64,000 nt of DNA from Lachnospiraceae bacterium. Its GTDB lineage: Bacteria; Bacillota; Clostridia; Lachnospirales; Lachnospiraceae. The notes under the pieces were generated by a model. The model made no database searches, was not told where the DNA came from, and saw nothing but the letters and a program-made list of their open reading frames with translations. The DNA is taken from positions 17,402-81,401 of the forward strand of contig JAFRLH010000048.1 of assembly GCA_017431345.1 (NCBI GenBank). The letters run 5' to 3'. How positions within the stretch are numbered: position 1 is the first letter of the stretch; each line of letters starts with the position of its first letter. Both the position numbers and the translations under genes were made by a program. Shown in pieces: positions 9,109 to 17,989 of the stretch.

Positions 9109-9702
9109 TTATCCGAACAGTGATTCCGCCATACCGGCAAATCCCATAAATGTCATACTGGTCAGCGCCGCAGCCACCAGTGTAATCGGCAGCCCTTCAA
9201 AAGCCTTTGGCGGACGGGCTTTCTCCAGCGCCTTCCTGACGCCGCAGAAGAGCACTAGCGCGAGGCCGAATCCGATCCCGGCCGAAAAACCGTCCGCGCA
9301 GGATTCCGCAAGCGTATAGGTATTGTCGATATTCAGGATCGTGACCGCCAGCACCGCACAGTTGGTCGTGATCAGCGGAAGATAGATGCCCAGGGCTTTG
9401 TACAGTCCTTTCATATATTTCTTCAGTACGATTTCAACGAACTGGACAAGCGAAGCGATCACAAGGATAAAAATGATCGTCCTCATATATTCCAGGTGCA
9501 TCGGGATCATCACTTTGTTGTAGATTGCCCAGGTGGCCGCGGACGCGATCGTCATGACAAACGTTACTGCCCCCGCCATGCCCAGACAGGAATCCAGTTT
9601 TTTCGATACGCCGAGGAAGGGACAGATTCCCAGGAATTTTACCAGGACGTAATTCTCGGCAAAGATCATGGTAAAGATGATCATCAGGATTCTCGAAGCC
9701 AT
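9109..9702 (-). CDS. rnfA: Rnf complex subunit RnfA (RsxA)
   Basis: A 197-residue membrane protein with six hydrophobic segments. It carries the RnfA/NqrE-type signature near the N-terminus (AENYVLVKFLGICPFLG) and again mid-protein (LPLITTNCAVL), the paired cysteines that bind the intramembrane iron-sulfur cluster. It is the last gene of the rnf operon; its ATG shares one base with the rnfE stop, so translation is coupled. A further 167 bp separate it from mop1 with no obvious terminator, so some readthrough into mop1 is possible. Confidence 0.96.
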   Translation of the reverse strand: MASRILMIIFTMIFAENYVLVKFLGICPFLGVSKKLDSCLGMAGAVTFVMTIASAATWAIYNKVMIPMHLEYMRTIIFILVIASLVQFVEIVLKKYMKGLYKALGIYLPLITTNCAVLAVTILNIDNTYTLAESCADGFSAGIGFGLALVLFCGVRKALEKARPPKAFEGLPITLVAAALTSMTFMGFAGMAESLFG

Positions 9703-10370
9703 CAGGTCTTACACTCCTTTCCGCATTCCGCGCAGTTCGCGCCGCAGTTCCCGCAGCCCATTTCGGGCTTATAGACTTTATTTCTCTTTTCATTCACCTT
9801 GACCAGGATGGCAATGGCGGTTCCGAACACCAGGAAGCCGCCGGGCGTCTGTGAAATGATGCCGATCTGATACCCTTCGGGAATGATCCGGATATCGAAC
9901 AGCGTGCCGTTCCCGACCAGCTCACGGACCGCAGCCATCAGAACAATGACCATCGTATAACCGAGTCCCATTCCCAGGCCGTCCAGCAGGCTGTCGAACA
10001 TGCCGTGACTGCTGGCGAACATTTCTGCGCGGCCCAGCACAATGCAGTTCACGACGATCAGCGGCAGGAAGACGCCCAGCGCACTGTACAGCTCCGGCAG
10101 GAATGCTTCCACGACCATTTCGACCAGGGTGACGAAAGTAGCGATGACAACGATAAAACAGGGGATTCTGACCTTGTCCGGAATCACTTTCCTCAGCAGG
10201 GAAATCACGAAGTTCGAACAGACCAGGACAAACGTCAGGGCTGCGCCCATACCGAGCGATCCCTTCATGGTGACGGAAATGGCCAGTACGGAGCAGCAGC
10301 CCAGTAGCTGGATCAGTACCGGATTTTCCCTGAACAGGCCATTGGTGAAAACAGACAGTCTCTCTTTCAT
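9702..10370 (-). CDS. rnfE: Rnf complex subunit RnfE
   Basis: A 222-residue membrane protein, paralogous to RnfA, with the matching half-motifs around LIQLLGCCSVLA and LPLIVVNCIVL that hold the shared intramembrane cluster. The start at 10370 follows AAGGAGG and overlaps the rnfG stop by 4 nt. A cysteine-rich tail (CGNCGANCAECGKEC, about residues 206-220) extends beyond the membrane core; it could bind metal, although tails of this kind are variable in clostridial RnfE. Confidence 0.96.
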   Translation of the reverse strand: MKERLSVFTNGLFRENPVLIQLLGCCSVLAISVTMKGSLGMGAALTFVLVCSNFVISLLRKVIPDKVRIPCFIVVIATFVTLVEMVVEAFLPELYSALGVFLPLIVVNCIVLGRAEMFASSHGMFDSLLDGLGMGLGYTMVIVLMAAVRELVGNGTLFDIRIIPEGYQIGIISQTPGGFLVFGTAIAILVKVNEKRNKVYKPEMGCGNCGANCAECGKECKT

Positions 10371-10933
10371 TGTCCGGCCTCCTTAATCTCCCGAAAAGCA
10401 TTGATGATGGCATCGATATCCGCTTTCATTGCGGTGCTGGAATAGGTTGCGCCGGAAATGCCGTCAATGTTTCCGGGATCTTCATTTCCGATATACTGGT
10501 CCAGGTAAGCGGCAGTCCCGACTTTGGTGCCGACGCCCTGGGTTTCCGAAGACGCGTCGACCATGATGCCGACGATCATCCCGTCCGGATTCAGTCCGAC
10601 AGTGGCGGCGACATTGCCGCCGTACCCTTTGTTTTCCGCGCTCAGCACATAACCCGCGCCGCCGTCTTCTTTATAAGCTCCCGTAATGCCCAGCGCTTCC
10701 GTATCACAGTCAACCCGCGTGAAGGAGGCTGCGCCGGGCAGGACGGCGATCCTGGCTTCCTGCGCCATTTTTTCCTTCATCATCCGGATCATCGGCTCGG
10801 TAACGCCGTGCGTATATCCCAGGAGGGCCGCTGACACCAGGCAGATGCATCCGAGGACGGTAAAGGGATACAGCATGTCATGCACAAAATCTTTTTCATG
10901 CCTGCCTGTTTCAGGCATCTCTGTCTTAGCCAT
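10367..10933 (-). CDS. rnfG: Rnf complex subunit RnfG, covalent-FMN protein
   Basis: A 188-residue protein with one N-terminal membrane anchor (about residues 20-40) and an extracytoplasmic FMN-binding domain. The flavinylation motif GISGAT at 158-163 places the covalent FMN on Thr163, the residue modified by ApbE, whose gene is at 14610. I use the ATG at 10933, 10 nt after GGGGAG; an upstream TTG at 10951 would lie inside rnfD. It overlaps the rnfD stop by 8 nt. Confidence 0.95.
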   Translation of the reverse strand: MAKTEMPETGRHEKDFVHDMLYPFTVLGCICLVSAALLGYTHGVTEPMIRMMKEKMAQEARIAVLPGAASFTRVDCDTEALGITGAYKEDGGAGYVLSAENKGYGGNVAATVGLNPDGMIVGIMVDASSETQGVGTKVGTAAYLDQYIGNEDPGNIDGISGATYSSTAMKADIDAIINAFREIKEAGQ

Positions 10934-11855
10934 TTTTCTTGATCTCCCCAATCGGTTTATGCATGGTAAGCCCGTCGATATACGGCACGAGCAGGTTCAT
11001 GATCAGAATGGCGAATGTCACCCCTTCGGTATAGTTCGCATAGACGCGGATCAGCGCGGTGATCAGGCCGCAGCCGATCCCGAAAAGGATCTTCCCTTTA
11101 TCGGTGAGCGGAGAAGTGACGTAGTCGGTCGCCATGTAAAACGCGCCCAGGACGGCGCCTCCGGCAAACAGCGACATGCCTGCGCCTTCCATCCCGAACA
11201 GAGCGGAAAATACCAGAAGGGAAAGAAGATAACACAGGGGGATCCAGATCGCGATCACACGCCGGATCAGCAGATACGCTCCGCCGATCAGCAGGGCCAG
11301 GATACAGGTCTCACCGATGACGCCCCCGTGATTGCCGAGAAAAAGTACCATAAAATTGTCCGGTACAAGAACGGATTTTTCCGCAAGAGGCGTGGCGCCG
11401 GACAGCGCATCAATCCCGTTGGCCGGATATCTGTAATTCGTCATGCTGCCGGTGAAGGAAAACATGAGCACGATACGTCCGACCAGGGCCGGATTCATAA
11501 AATTGCGTCCGAGTCCGCCGAACAGCATCTTGACGACGATGATCGCGAAAACGTCACCCACGATCAGCTGCCATACCGGCATATCATACGGGACGTTGAA
11601 TGCCAGCAGGATGCCGGTAACCGCGGCCGAGAGGTCACTGACCGTAACCGGCTGATGCAGGCATTTTTCCCACAGGAACTCAGCGAACACGCATACGCCT
11701 GCAGAGACAAGCGTCAAAAGGATCGTGCGCGGTCCGAAAAGGATGACGGATGCGATCATTGCCGGACAGAGCGCGAGGATGACATCCAGCATGATCCGCT
11801 GCGTGGAGTTTTCCGATCTGATATGCGGAGAAATGCCGACGATGAAATTGCCCAT
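10926..11855 (-). CDS. rnfD: Rnf complex subunit RnfD, covalent-FMN membrane protein
   Basis: A 309-residue polytopic membrane protein. The motif ALSGATPL (150-157) marks Thr155 as the likely covalent FMN site. It begins MGNFIVGISPH, typical for the family, at the ATG 11855 behind GAAGGTG; a longer frame to 11918 would only read into rnfC. The start lies just inside the rnfC 3' end, so the two are coupled. RnfD and RnfG relay electrons across the membrane in the ferredoxin:NAD+ oxidoreductase. Confidence 0.95.
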   Translation of the reverse strand: MGNFIVGISPHIRSENSTQRIMLDVILALCPAMIASVILFGPRTILLTLVSAGVCVFAEFLWEKCLHQPVTVSDLSAAVTGILLAFNVPYDMPVWQLIVGDVFAIIVVKMLFGGLGRNFMNPALVGRIVLMFSFTGSMTNYRYPANGIDALSGATPLAEKSVLVPDNFMVLFLGNHGGVIGETCILALLIGGAYLLIRRVIAIWIPLCYLLSLLVFSALFGMEGAGMSLFAGGAVLGAFYMATDYVTSPLTDKGKILFGIGCGLITALIRVYANYTEGVTFAILIMNLLVPYIDGLTMHKPIGEIKKNG

Positions 11856-11862
11856 CTGTGGA

Positions 11863-13332
11863 TCACCTTCTTTTCTTATCTTTCCTGCGGGGCAGGAAGA
11901 GGATCCTGCCTCCGGCACTGCTGTTCTTTTCCGTCCCGGAAGGCTCTTTTCCGGTGCTTTCCCCCTCAGCCTGTTCCGCTTCGGCTTTTGCCGCGGCTCT
12001 TGCCGCGGCTTCCTCTACAGCCGCCTTTTTCTTCGCGTCGTCCGCCCTGACCAGGGCCTTTCCGAGCTTGTTGCTTTCCACCAGTTCCCGTTTTGCGGGA
12101 CATACATAAGCGCAGCAGCCGCATTCCATACAGAGATTGACTTTCAGCTTCCGGAGCATATCGCAGTTCCTGTTTTCACAGGCGTTATACAGTTCCACGG
12201 GCATCAGGTTGAACGGACAGACATCGATGCATTTCCCGCAGCGGATGCAGGCAGTCTGTTCCGGAATCCGGGCATCCTTTTCATTGAAAGCCAGCGTGGC
12301 ATTCGTGGATTTTAAGACGGGCTGGTCCAGGTCCGGAACGGCAATTCCCATCATCGGGCCGCCGTACAGGACTTTTTTGGGCTCTTCCTTAAAACCGCCG
12401 CAGGCATTGTAAAGATCCCTTAAAGCTGTCCCGATCGGGGCGATGATATTGGCAGGCTCCTTTACAGCGGAGCCGTCGACAGTGACTGTCTTTTCCACGA
12501 GCGGCATTCCCGTCCTGATATAATGCGCGATCACGGCAAGCGTCGTGCAGTTGATGACAATTGCGCCGGCATCGATCGGAAGCTTTCCTTCCATGACGAT
12601 CCGTCCGGTCGTATTATAGATCAGCACTTTCTCCGCGCCCTGCGGATAGGTGGACGGAAGGATCCTGAGCTCGACCCCCGAAACCCCCGATGTGCGGATC
12701 CGTTCCTTAAAGCTTTCGATGTTCCTCGTGTTGATATCTTCGATCGCAATGATGATTTGTTTCGCCTGCATGTATTTTTTCAGCAGCAGGATGCCTTCAA
12801 AGACTTCATCGCCGCGCTCGAAAAGCGTGCTCGTATCCGATGTGTTGTACGGCTCGCATTCTGCCGCGTTGACGATAATAACTTCACATTGATCGAGCGA
12901 TTTGATATTCAGCTTGACCATTGTCGGGAAGGAAGCGCCTCCCAGACCGACCGCGCCGCAGTCGGCCACAGCCTGGATAAAGCTTTTAAAATCATGGACG
13001 TCCGGCGGCGCCAGTCCTTCGTAAGGTTCCTGAAGGCCGTCTGTCTCAATGGTGATCAGGGGAACATACTGCCCCATGGAATTGACGGTCGTGCCGATTT
13101 TTTTAACTTTTCCGGAGACGCTCGAATGGATCGGCGCTCCCACATAGCCTCCCGCTTCGGCGATCAGCTGCCCCACCTTCACTGTTTTGCCGGCGCTGAC
13201 GACAGGCTTTGACGGCGGCCCGATATTCATGGACATGGGGATGTTCACGAATGCCGGGACGTCCATCCTTCGGGCAGGCATATATGCGGTATTCTTATGA
13301 TGCGGTACTGAAAGGGACTTCAATTGTTTCAT
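11863..13332 (-). CDS. rnfC: Rnf complex subunit RnfC
   Basis: A 489-residue peripheral subunit carrying NADH/FMN-binding (Nqo1-like) and SLBB-type regions, then two 4Fe-4S motifs (CIRCGKCIDVCP and CMECGCCAYVCP) in the last third, and an Ala/Glu/Lys-rich tail. It is the NAD-side subunit of the complex. The ATG at 13332 follows GGAGG by 5 nt; the frame extends in-frame to 13467, but that stretch looks like leader and has no ribosome binding site. It is separated from rnfB by 165 bp containing a hairpin. Confidence 0.95.
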   Translation of the reverse strand: MKQLKSLSVPHHKNTAYMPARRMDVPAFVNIPMSMNIGPPSKPVVSAGKTVKVGQLIAEAGGYVGAPIHSSVSGKVKKIGTTVNSMGQYVPLITIETDGLQEPYEGLAPPDVHDFKSFIQAVADCGAVGLGGASFPTMVKLNIKSLDQCEVIIVNAAECEPYNTSDTSTLFERGDEVFEGILLLKKYMQAKQIIIAIEDINTRNIESFKERIRTSGVSGVELRILPSTYPQGAEKVLIYNTTGRIVMEGKLPIDAGAIVINCTTLAVIAHYIRTGMPLVEKTVTVDGSAVKEPANIIAPIGTALRDLYNACGGFKEEPKKVLYGGPMMGIAVPDLDQPVLKSTNATLAFNEKDARIPEQTACIRCGKCIDVCPFNLMPVELYNACENRNCDMLRKLKVNLCMECGCCAYVCPAKRELVESNKLGKALVRADDAKKKAAVEEAAARAAAKAEAEQAEGESTGKEPSGTEKNSSAGGRILFLPRRKDKKRR

Positions 13333-13414
13333 ACCTACCTCCTGCAGCTTATTCCTGCATACAGGCCGCGGATCCCGGTCTGACAGGACAGGGATTTCCC
13401 CGGATTGTGTGAGA

Positions 13415-13442
13415 CCCGGAAGATTCCGCAGAGTCTTCCGGG
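13415..13442 (-). promoter_or_regulatory. Intercistronic hairpin between rnfB and rnfC
   Basis: Exact 9-bp arms 13415-13423 and 13434-13442 around a 10-nt loop, in the 165-bp gap between rnfB and rnfC. There is no U tract, so processing, stability or partial attenuation is more likely than termination. The role is inferred from position. Confidence 0.45.
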
Positions 13443-13497
13443 CCGTATACGCTAAAACACCATGCATGTGTCTTCTTCTTAAAACATTTCAGGCAGA

Positions 13498-14325
13498 TCA
13501 GCCGACACGTCTGAAGGTCAGCAGCGAAGTGAAATCTCCTTCCACGATCGCTTTGGTAGGGCAGACTTCCGTACAGTGCCCGCAGTTGATGCACTTATGC
13601 TGATCGATTATGGACAGATTGTTCTTAATGGTGATCGCACCGGTAGGGCATTCCTTCTCGCACTTATGGCATCCGATGCAGCCGGCTTTGCAGGCCGGAC
13701 GCACATGGGACCCGGCCAGGGTGTTTCTGCAGCCTTCCACCGTACGCACGGTATCCGGAAGCAGGGAAATAATGCCCTTGGGGCAGATATCCGCGCACAT
13801 TCCGCAGCCGATGCATTCGGACGCATTGATATGCGCCAGATCATCTTTAATGGTGATGGCTCCCTGCGGGCAGACAGTGGCGCAGTCGCCGAATCCCAGG
13901 CAGGCGAAGGTGCAGAGTTTTTTGCCGCCGAAAAGAAGGTTCGCACCGGCGCAGGAAGAAATGCCTTTGTACTCTTCCTTTACGCTTGCGGTATGGCAGT
14001 CTCCCTGGCAGTGCATGACGGCGACCATGGAAACGACCTCCTCTGCTTCTTTTCCGAGCAGGGCTGCGATCTCAGCGGCGGCTTTTTCTCCGCCGGGGAC
14101 GCATTTCCCGGTCTTCTCTTCATTGCCCGCCGCGATCTCGGCAGCGTAATGATCGCAGCCTGCGTATCCGCAGGCGCCGCAGTTCGCGCCCGGAAGACAG
14201 GCCCGGATCTTTTCAGCGGTTTCATCGACAGGAACAAACATATACCTTGCAGCGATGACGAGGATCGCTGCGCACACAGCAGAAACGGAACATAGAACAA
14301 CGACGGCAATTCCTACTTCAGACAT
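13498..14325 (-). CDS. rnfB: Rnf complex subunit RnfB, ferredoxin-side Fe-S protein
   Basis: A 275-residue subunit: N-terminal membrane anchor (about 5-27), the conserved RnfB four-cysteine motif (Cys43, Cys49, Cys52, Cys57), then further ferredoxin-type clusters, including CIGCGMCADICP, CIGCHKCEKECP and CINCGHCTEVCP. It accepts electrons from reduced ferredoxin. Here it is the first gene of the operon, ahead of rnfC, instead of last as in the usual rnfCDGEAB order. The ATG at 14325 follows a GGAGGC site. Confidence 0.95.
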   Translation of the reverse strand: MSEVGIAVVVLCSVSAVCAAILVIAARYMFVPVDETAEKIRACLPGANCGACGYAGCDHYAAEIAAGNEEKTGKCVPGGEKAAAEIAALLGKEAEEVVSMVAVMHCQGDCHTASVKEEYKGISSCAGANLLFGGKKLCTFACLGFGDCATVCPQGAITIKDDLAHINASECIGCGMCADICPKGIISLLPDTVRTVEGCRNTLAGSHVRPACKAGCIGCHKCEKECPTGAITIKNNLSIIDQHKCINCGHCTEVCPTKAIVEGDFTSLLTFRRVG

Positions 14326-14501
14326 TTTTTTGCCTCCTTTTTCAGCAGCAGGGATCCGGTTTCCGGCAGATTCCGTAAATCTATCATTATGAGTGCAGAT
14401 ACAAACAGCGTGTCAGTCGTTATGTTTTACTGACAAAATGTTAACACAGTATTCTCCGGATGAAAAATTAATAGGAATAATGCTGCTTATCAGATTTGCT
14501 A

Positions 14502-14521
14502 ATTGATATTTATTTATCAAT
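14502..14521. promoter_or_regulatory. Candidate operator palindrome between rnfB and apbE
   Basis: ATTGATA (14502-14508) and TATCAAT (14515-14521) are exact complements around 6 nt. The site sits in the 284-bp divergent region, about 40 bp upstream of the apbE -35 box, so a bound protein could affect rnf and apbE together. The rest of the gap is AT-rich; I could not settle on an rnfB promoter. Confidence 0.35.
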
Positions 14522-14563
14522 ATATTTGATCATGCCTGTCAAAAAGACTGTTTGCCGGCGGTT

Positions 14564-14593
14564 TTGACAAACAGAAAGAAGCCCTTTTATAAT
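14564..14593 (+). promoter_or_regulatory. Consensus sigma-70-type promoter for apbE
   Basis: Perfect TTGACA (14564-14569) and perfect TATAAT (14588-14593) with an 18-bp spacer. The predicted transcription start, about 7 nt after the -10 box, falls near 14600, on the GGAGG ribosome binding site (14600-14604), giving a leader of only about 10 nt. Confidence 0.8.
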
Positions 14594-14609
14594 ACAAACG
14601 GAGGATTCT

Positions 14610-15659
14610 ATGATAAGGAAGACATTTGCAGCCATACTGGTTTTTACTGCGGTATCTCTCCTGTGCTCCGGATGCAGCCCGGTGAAAGAACCGGCCGGAG
14701 CGCATGCGGGAAACGCCGGGGAAGCGTCGCGGGAACTGTTCGCTATGGACACTTTTATGAGCATTGTGACTTACGGTGATGCCGCGGAAGAGGCGGCTGA
14801 TGCCGCCGCGGGGGAGATCGCGAGACTGGATTCCCTTTTCTCCGTCGGTATAGCGGACAGCGACATCGCGGTATTGAACTGCGAAAAAAAAGCCGCTGTT
14901 TCCGGGGAAACAATGGAACTGATCGAAAGATCCGCAGCAATCAGCCGATCCACGGACGGCGCCTTTGAACCCACGGTTTACCCGCTGATGGAAGCCTGGG
15001 GATTTCCGTCAGGCAATTACAGGATCCCGTCCGACGACGAACTGGAAAAGCTGCTGGAGAATGTGGATGTCAGCAGGATCCGGACGGATCCCGCATCCGG
15101 AACGGTATCTTTTACCTCGGCACAGACAGCCATCGACCTGGGCGGCATCGCGAAGGGATACACCTCTGCCAGGCTTATGGATCTCTTCCGGGAATACGGG
15201 CTCGTTTCAGCCAAGGTAAGCCTGGGCGGCAATATTCAGGTACTGGGAAAAAAGCCGGACGGAACCCGCTGGAAGATCGGCATAGAAGACGCCTCCGGGA
15301 ATGGAACGCTGGCAGGCGTGATCGAAACGGAGGACAGTGCTGTTGTCACCTCCGGCGATTATGAGCGGTATTTTGAAGAAAACGGGGTGCGCTATCATCA
15401 TATCCTTGATCCGGAAACAGGATATCCGGCAAGGAGCGGACTGGCGGGCGTAACAATCATCAGTTCTGACGGAACACTGGCCGATGCGCTGTCAACGGCG
15501 CTGTTCGTAATGGGAAGTGAAAAAGCCGAAGAATACTGGCGGGAACATGCGGATGAATTTGACATGATCCTGCAAAAAACTGACGGAACGCTTTCCGTCA
15601 GCGAAGGTATAGAGGACCGTTTCACCGGGAACCGGGAAACACAGGTGATCAGAAGATGA
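14610..15659 (+). CDS. apbE: FAD:protein FMN transferase ApbE (lipoprotein)
   Basis: A 349-residue exported lipoprotein: signal peptide with lipobox LLCSGC, so the mature N-terminus is Cys22. The ApbE fold is marked by AMDTFMSI, the IDLGGIAKGY motif (about 174-183), a second glycine motif SLGGNI, and the metal-binding DPETGYPA and SSDGTLADALST segments. It transfers FMN from FAD to the Thr of RnfG and RnfD, whose genes are divergent next door. The ATG at 14610 follows GGAGG. Confidence 0.95.
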   Translation: MIRKTFAAILVFTAVSLLCSGCSPVKEPAGAHAGNAGEASRELFAMDTFMSIVTYGDAAEEAADAAAGEIARLDSLFSVGIADSDIAVLNCEKKAAVSGETMELIERSAAISRSTDGAFEPTVYPLMEAWGFPSGNYRIPSDDELEKLLENVDVSRIRTDPASGTVSFTSAQTAIDLGGIAKGYTSARLMDLFREYGLVSAKVSLGGNIQVLGKKPDGTRWKIGIEDASGNGTLAGVIETEDSAVVTSGDYERYFEENGVRYHHILDPETGYPARSGLAGVTIISSDGTLADALSTALFVMGSEKAEEYWREHADEFDMILQKTDGTLSVSEGIEDRFTGNRETQVIRR

Positions 15660-16147
15660 AAACAGGCGGTATTGCTGAATATGGTCTTCTTGGCTCGCTG
15701 GCCATGGTGCTCAGCTATGTGGAGTCGCAGATGCCGGTCTTTTTTGCCGTCCCCGGAATGAAGCTCGGGCTGACAAATCTGGTTGTTCTCCTTGCGCTTT
15801 ACCGCCGGGGGGAACGGGCCGCATTTGCCGTGAACATCGTCAGGATCGTCCTGACGGCTTTTACTTTCGGAAGCCTGTCGGCCATGCTCTACAGCCTGGC
15901 GGGCGGGATCGTCAGCTTTCTTGTGATGGTACTCTGCCGCAGGAGCGGAAAGTTCAGCATGACGGGCGTCAGTATTGCCGGCGGGGTGTCCCACAATATC
16001 GGCCAGACTGCTGTGGCAGTGTTTGTCCTGGAGACCGCGCAGCTTGCATATTATCTGCCGTTTCTTATGATTGCCGGGACTGCCGCGGGGTTTGCCGTCG
16101 GACTGACAGGAAGTCTGGTCGCGAAACGTCTGCCGGCGGGATCCTGA
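15656..16147 (+). CDS. Gx-family membrane transporter (heptaprenyl diphosphate synthase component I-like)
   Basis: A 163-residue integral membrane protein with about five hydrophobic segments, including the conserved PGMKLGLTNLVVLLAL stretch of the family misnamed heptaprenyl diphosphate synthase component I. Its ATG overlaps the apbE stop (ATGA), so it is translationally coupled. The substrate is unknown; linkage to apbE and rnf suggests a flavin- or envelope-related role, which is inference. The family call is firm, the function is not. Confidence 0.85.
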   Translation: MKTGGIAEYGLLGSLAMVLSYVESQMPVFFAVPGMKLGLTNLVVLLALYRRGERAAFAVNIVRIVLTAFTFGSLSAMLYSLAGGIVSFLVMVLCRRSGKFSMTGVSIAGGVSHNIGQTAVAVFVLETAQLAYYLPFLMIAGTAAGFAVGLTGSLVAKRLPAGS

Positions 16148-16214
16148 AGCCGGAAACGGTCTGCGGACGTGCCTGCAGAATTACGGCACAGTTTGTGAAA
16201 ACGGAGCAGCGGAC

Positions 16215-16577
16215 ATGAAAAAAGCAGACATTATTCTTGCCGCTGCCGTCATTATCCTATCGATAATCCTGATCGGAGCCAGGATCTTCACCCGTACCGA
16301 AGGCGGACTGGCGGTCGTAACGGAAGACGGCAGGGAGACAGGCAGATACAGCCTTCAGAAGGATCTGGAGAAAGACATCTCCGGCATATACGGGACCAAC
16401 CGGCTTGTAATAAAAGACAGGGCAGCCTTCGTTGCCGAAGCAGACTGCCCTGATAAGCTGTGTGTCCATCAGAAAAAGATCCGGTATAACGGAGAAATGA
16501 TCGTATGCCTTCCGCACAGGCTTGTCATCAGAATCGAAAGCGGCGATGCGCCGGAAGTGGATGATACGGCACGGTGA
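16215..16577 (+). CDS. NusG domain II-containing extracytoplasmic protein
   Basis: A 120-residue protein with one N-terminal membrane segment (about 5-24) followed by a small beta-rich NusG_II domain with a conserved cysteine pair (CPDKLCVH, then IVCLPHRLVI). Such proteins are commonly encoded with apbE and Gx-family transporters in Bacillota. It is third in the apbE operon, 67 bp after the previous gene. Its biochemical role is unknown. Confidence 0.85.
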   Translation: MKKADIILAAAVIILSIILIGARIFTRTEGGLAVVTEDGRETGRYSLQKDLEKDISGIYGTNRLVIKDRAAFVAEADCPDKLCVHQKKIRYNGEMIVCLPHRLVIRIESGDAPEVDDTAR

Positions 16578-16643
16578 AATCGTTCCTGAACCGGGAAATC
16601 CGCTGAATACTGCAGATCTTCTTATGATTTTTCTCTCTGCAGA

Positions 16644-17939
16644 TCAGATGTAGGTGATGCAGAACGGTCTGATCCTGCCGTCCTTATACACATGCAGGCT
16701 GCACTGCATAAGCCTCTCCATGTCCAGATTCCAGGCATCCTGAAATGCCATGGATGTAAGCGTAAACGAATACCGTTTCACTCTGTTGATAAAAGTGTCC
16801 ATATCTGACATATCTGGCTCCGCACTTTCCGCCGTCTCCGGTCTTTCTGCGGCTGCCGCACTCCATCTTCTCCCGACGAACTCCCGGTTCATCTCCGCCG
16901 GATCGGTCTCCGGTTCCGGCGCTCCGCAGCAGCAGGAACGCTTCTTTGAAAGCGGCAGAAGGGTCCTGTCAGGCATCACAATGAAATCTCCGTGAAAGCC
17001 GCATAAAGGATGGTCGCAGCAGGACGGGATCAGGTTCCGCATGTTCACCAGCCCCCCGCTCTGTTTTGCAAGTTCCCATATCATCTGATCCAGTGTGAAT
17101 CTGTCCTCTGCCTTCGGCTCGTACGGAATCCTCCCGAAGAAGCTCACCGGCTGAAAATGGATTCCCCGCACAATGGGCGAACGGGCGATCCCGAAGCGCA
17201 GGATCTCTCCGATCTCCTGCTCATTCACGCCCGGCACGATCACCGGTACCAGCGTCACACCGATCCCGTATTTGCCGCAGTTCTCAATCGCTTTCTTTTT
17301 GATCTCCATCATCGGACGTCTGCGCAGCTTCAGATAGACATCCTCATTTACGCCGTCAAAGGACAGAAAAACGATATCCAGGCCGGCTTCCGCCAGTTCC
17401 TTCACGTACGCTTCATCCTGCGCCAGCCGCAGGCCGTTCGTGTTCACCTGCACATATTTGCAGCCGGCGGTCTTTGCGAACCGGATGATCTCAGGAAGAT
17501 CGTCCCTGAGCGTCGGTTCCCCGCCCGAGAGCTGCAGAAACGTCTTTCCGGGGACTGTAAGATCCAGGATCCAGGCTTTCACCTGCCCGGCAGACGGATC
17601 TTCCCTGCTGCGCGAAGGCGCAAAGCAGAATGCACAGTTCATATTGCAGCGTTCCGTCACTTCCAGCAGCGTACAGCAGGTATCCCTTCGGTGGCTGCTG
17701 CATTCCCCGATACCGGGACAGGATGCGCAGTTCCTGCTCTCCTCTTCCGTGACCGGCCGGATCTTTCCTTTCCACTGGTCCGGATCCAGATATCCCTTCC
17801 ATAACGGCGCAAAAAACTTCCCGTGCTCCGGGCATTTCTTGCCCAGCACGATCCCTTTTCCTTTTCTGCGCCACAGCGCAGGGATCCGTTTTCTGCACAC
17901 AGGGCAGATGCTCCAGGTCTTTTCAAGTTCCGCGGACAT
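16644..17939 (-). CDS. Radical SAM enzyme with N-terminal zinc ribbon (Tes/MJ0619-like architecture)
   Basis: A 431-residue enzyme. An N-terminal ribbon (CPVC near 12-15, CPEHG near 36-40) precedes a radical SAM core with CNMNCAFC at about 98-105 and the GGEPTLR motif. The C-terminus has several cysteines (CCDHPLCGF, CCCG, and a final RPFC) that could bind auxiliary clusters. This layout is shared with tetraether synthase and MJ0619-type proteins; relatives beside MOP loci have, I believe, been named TrsS, which I could not check. The start is the ATG 17939 after GAGAGG; the codon before it is TTG. It lies 50 nt after the small redox gene as the last gene of the mop2 locus, so a cofactor or metal-centre maturation role is plausible. 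Confidence 0.85.
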   Translation of the reverse strand: MSAELEKTWSICPVCRKRIPALWRRKGKGIVLGKKCPEHGKFFAPLWKGYLDPDQWKGKIRPVTEEESRNCASCPGIGECSSHRRDTCCTLLEVTERCNMNCAFCFAPSRSREDPSAGQVKAWILDLTVPGKTFLQLSGGEPTLRDDLPEIIRFAKTAGCKYVQVNTNGLRLAQDEAYVKELAEAGLDIVFLSFDGVNEDVYLKLRRRPMMEIKKKAIENCGKYGIGVTLVPVIVPGVNEQEIGEILRFGIARSPIVRGIHFQPVSFFGRIPYEPKAEDRFTLDQMIWELAKQSGGLVNMRNLIPSCCDHPLCGFHGDFIVMPDRTLLPLSKKRSCCCGAPEPETDPAEMNREFVGRRWSAAAAERPETAESAEPDMSDMDTFINRVKRYSFTLTSMAFQDAWNLDMERLMQCSLHVYKDGRIRPFCITYI

Positions 17940-17989
17940 CAATGACTGCCTCTCTTTCTGTTCCTGTGCCGGTCAGAAGAACACCCGGT

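Noticed and set aside
13333-13467. N-terminal extension of RnfC to 13467
   Set aside because: The stretch contains a hairpin, has no ribosome binding site, and RnfC proteins start at the residues encoded from 13332.
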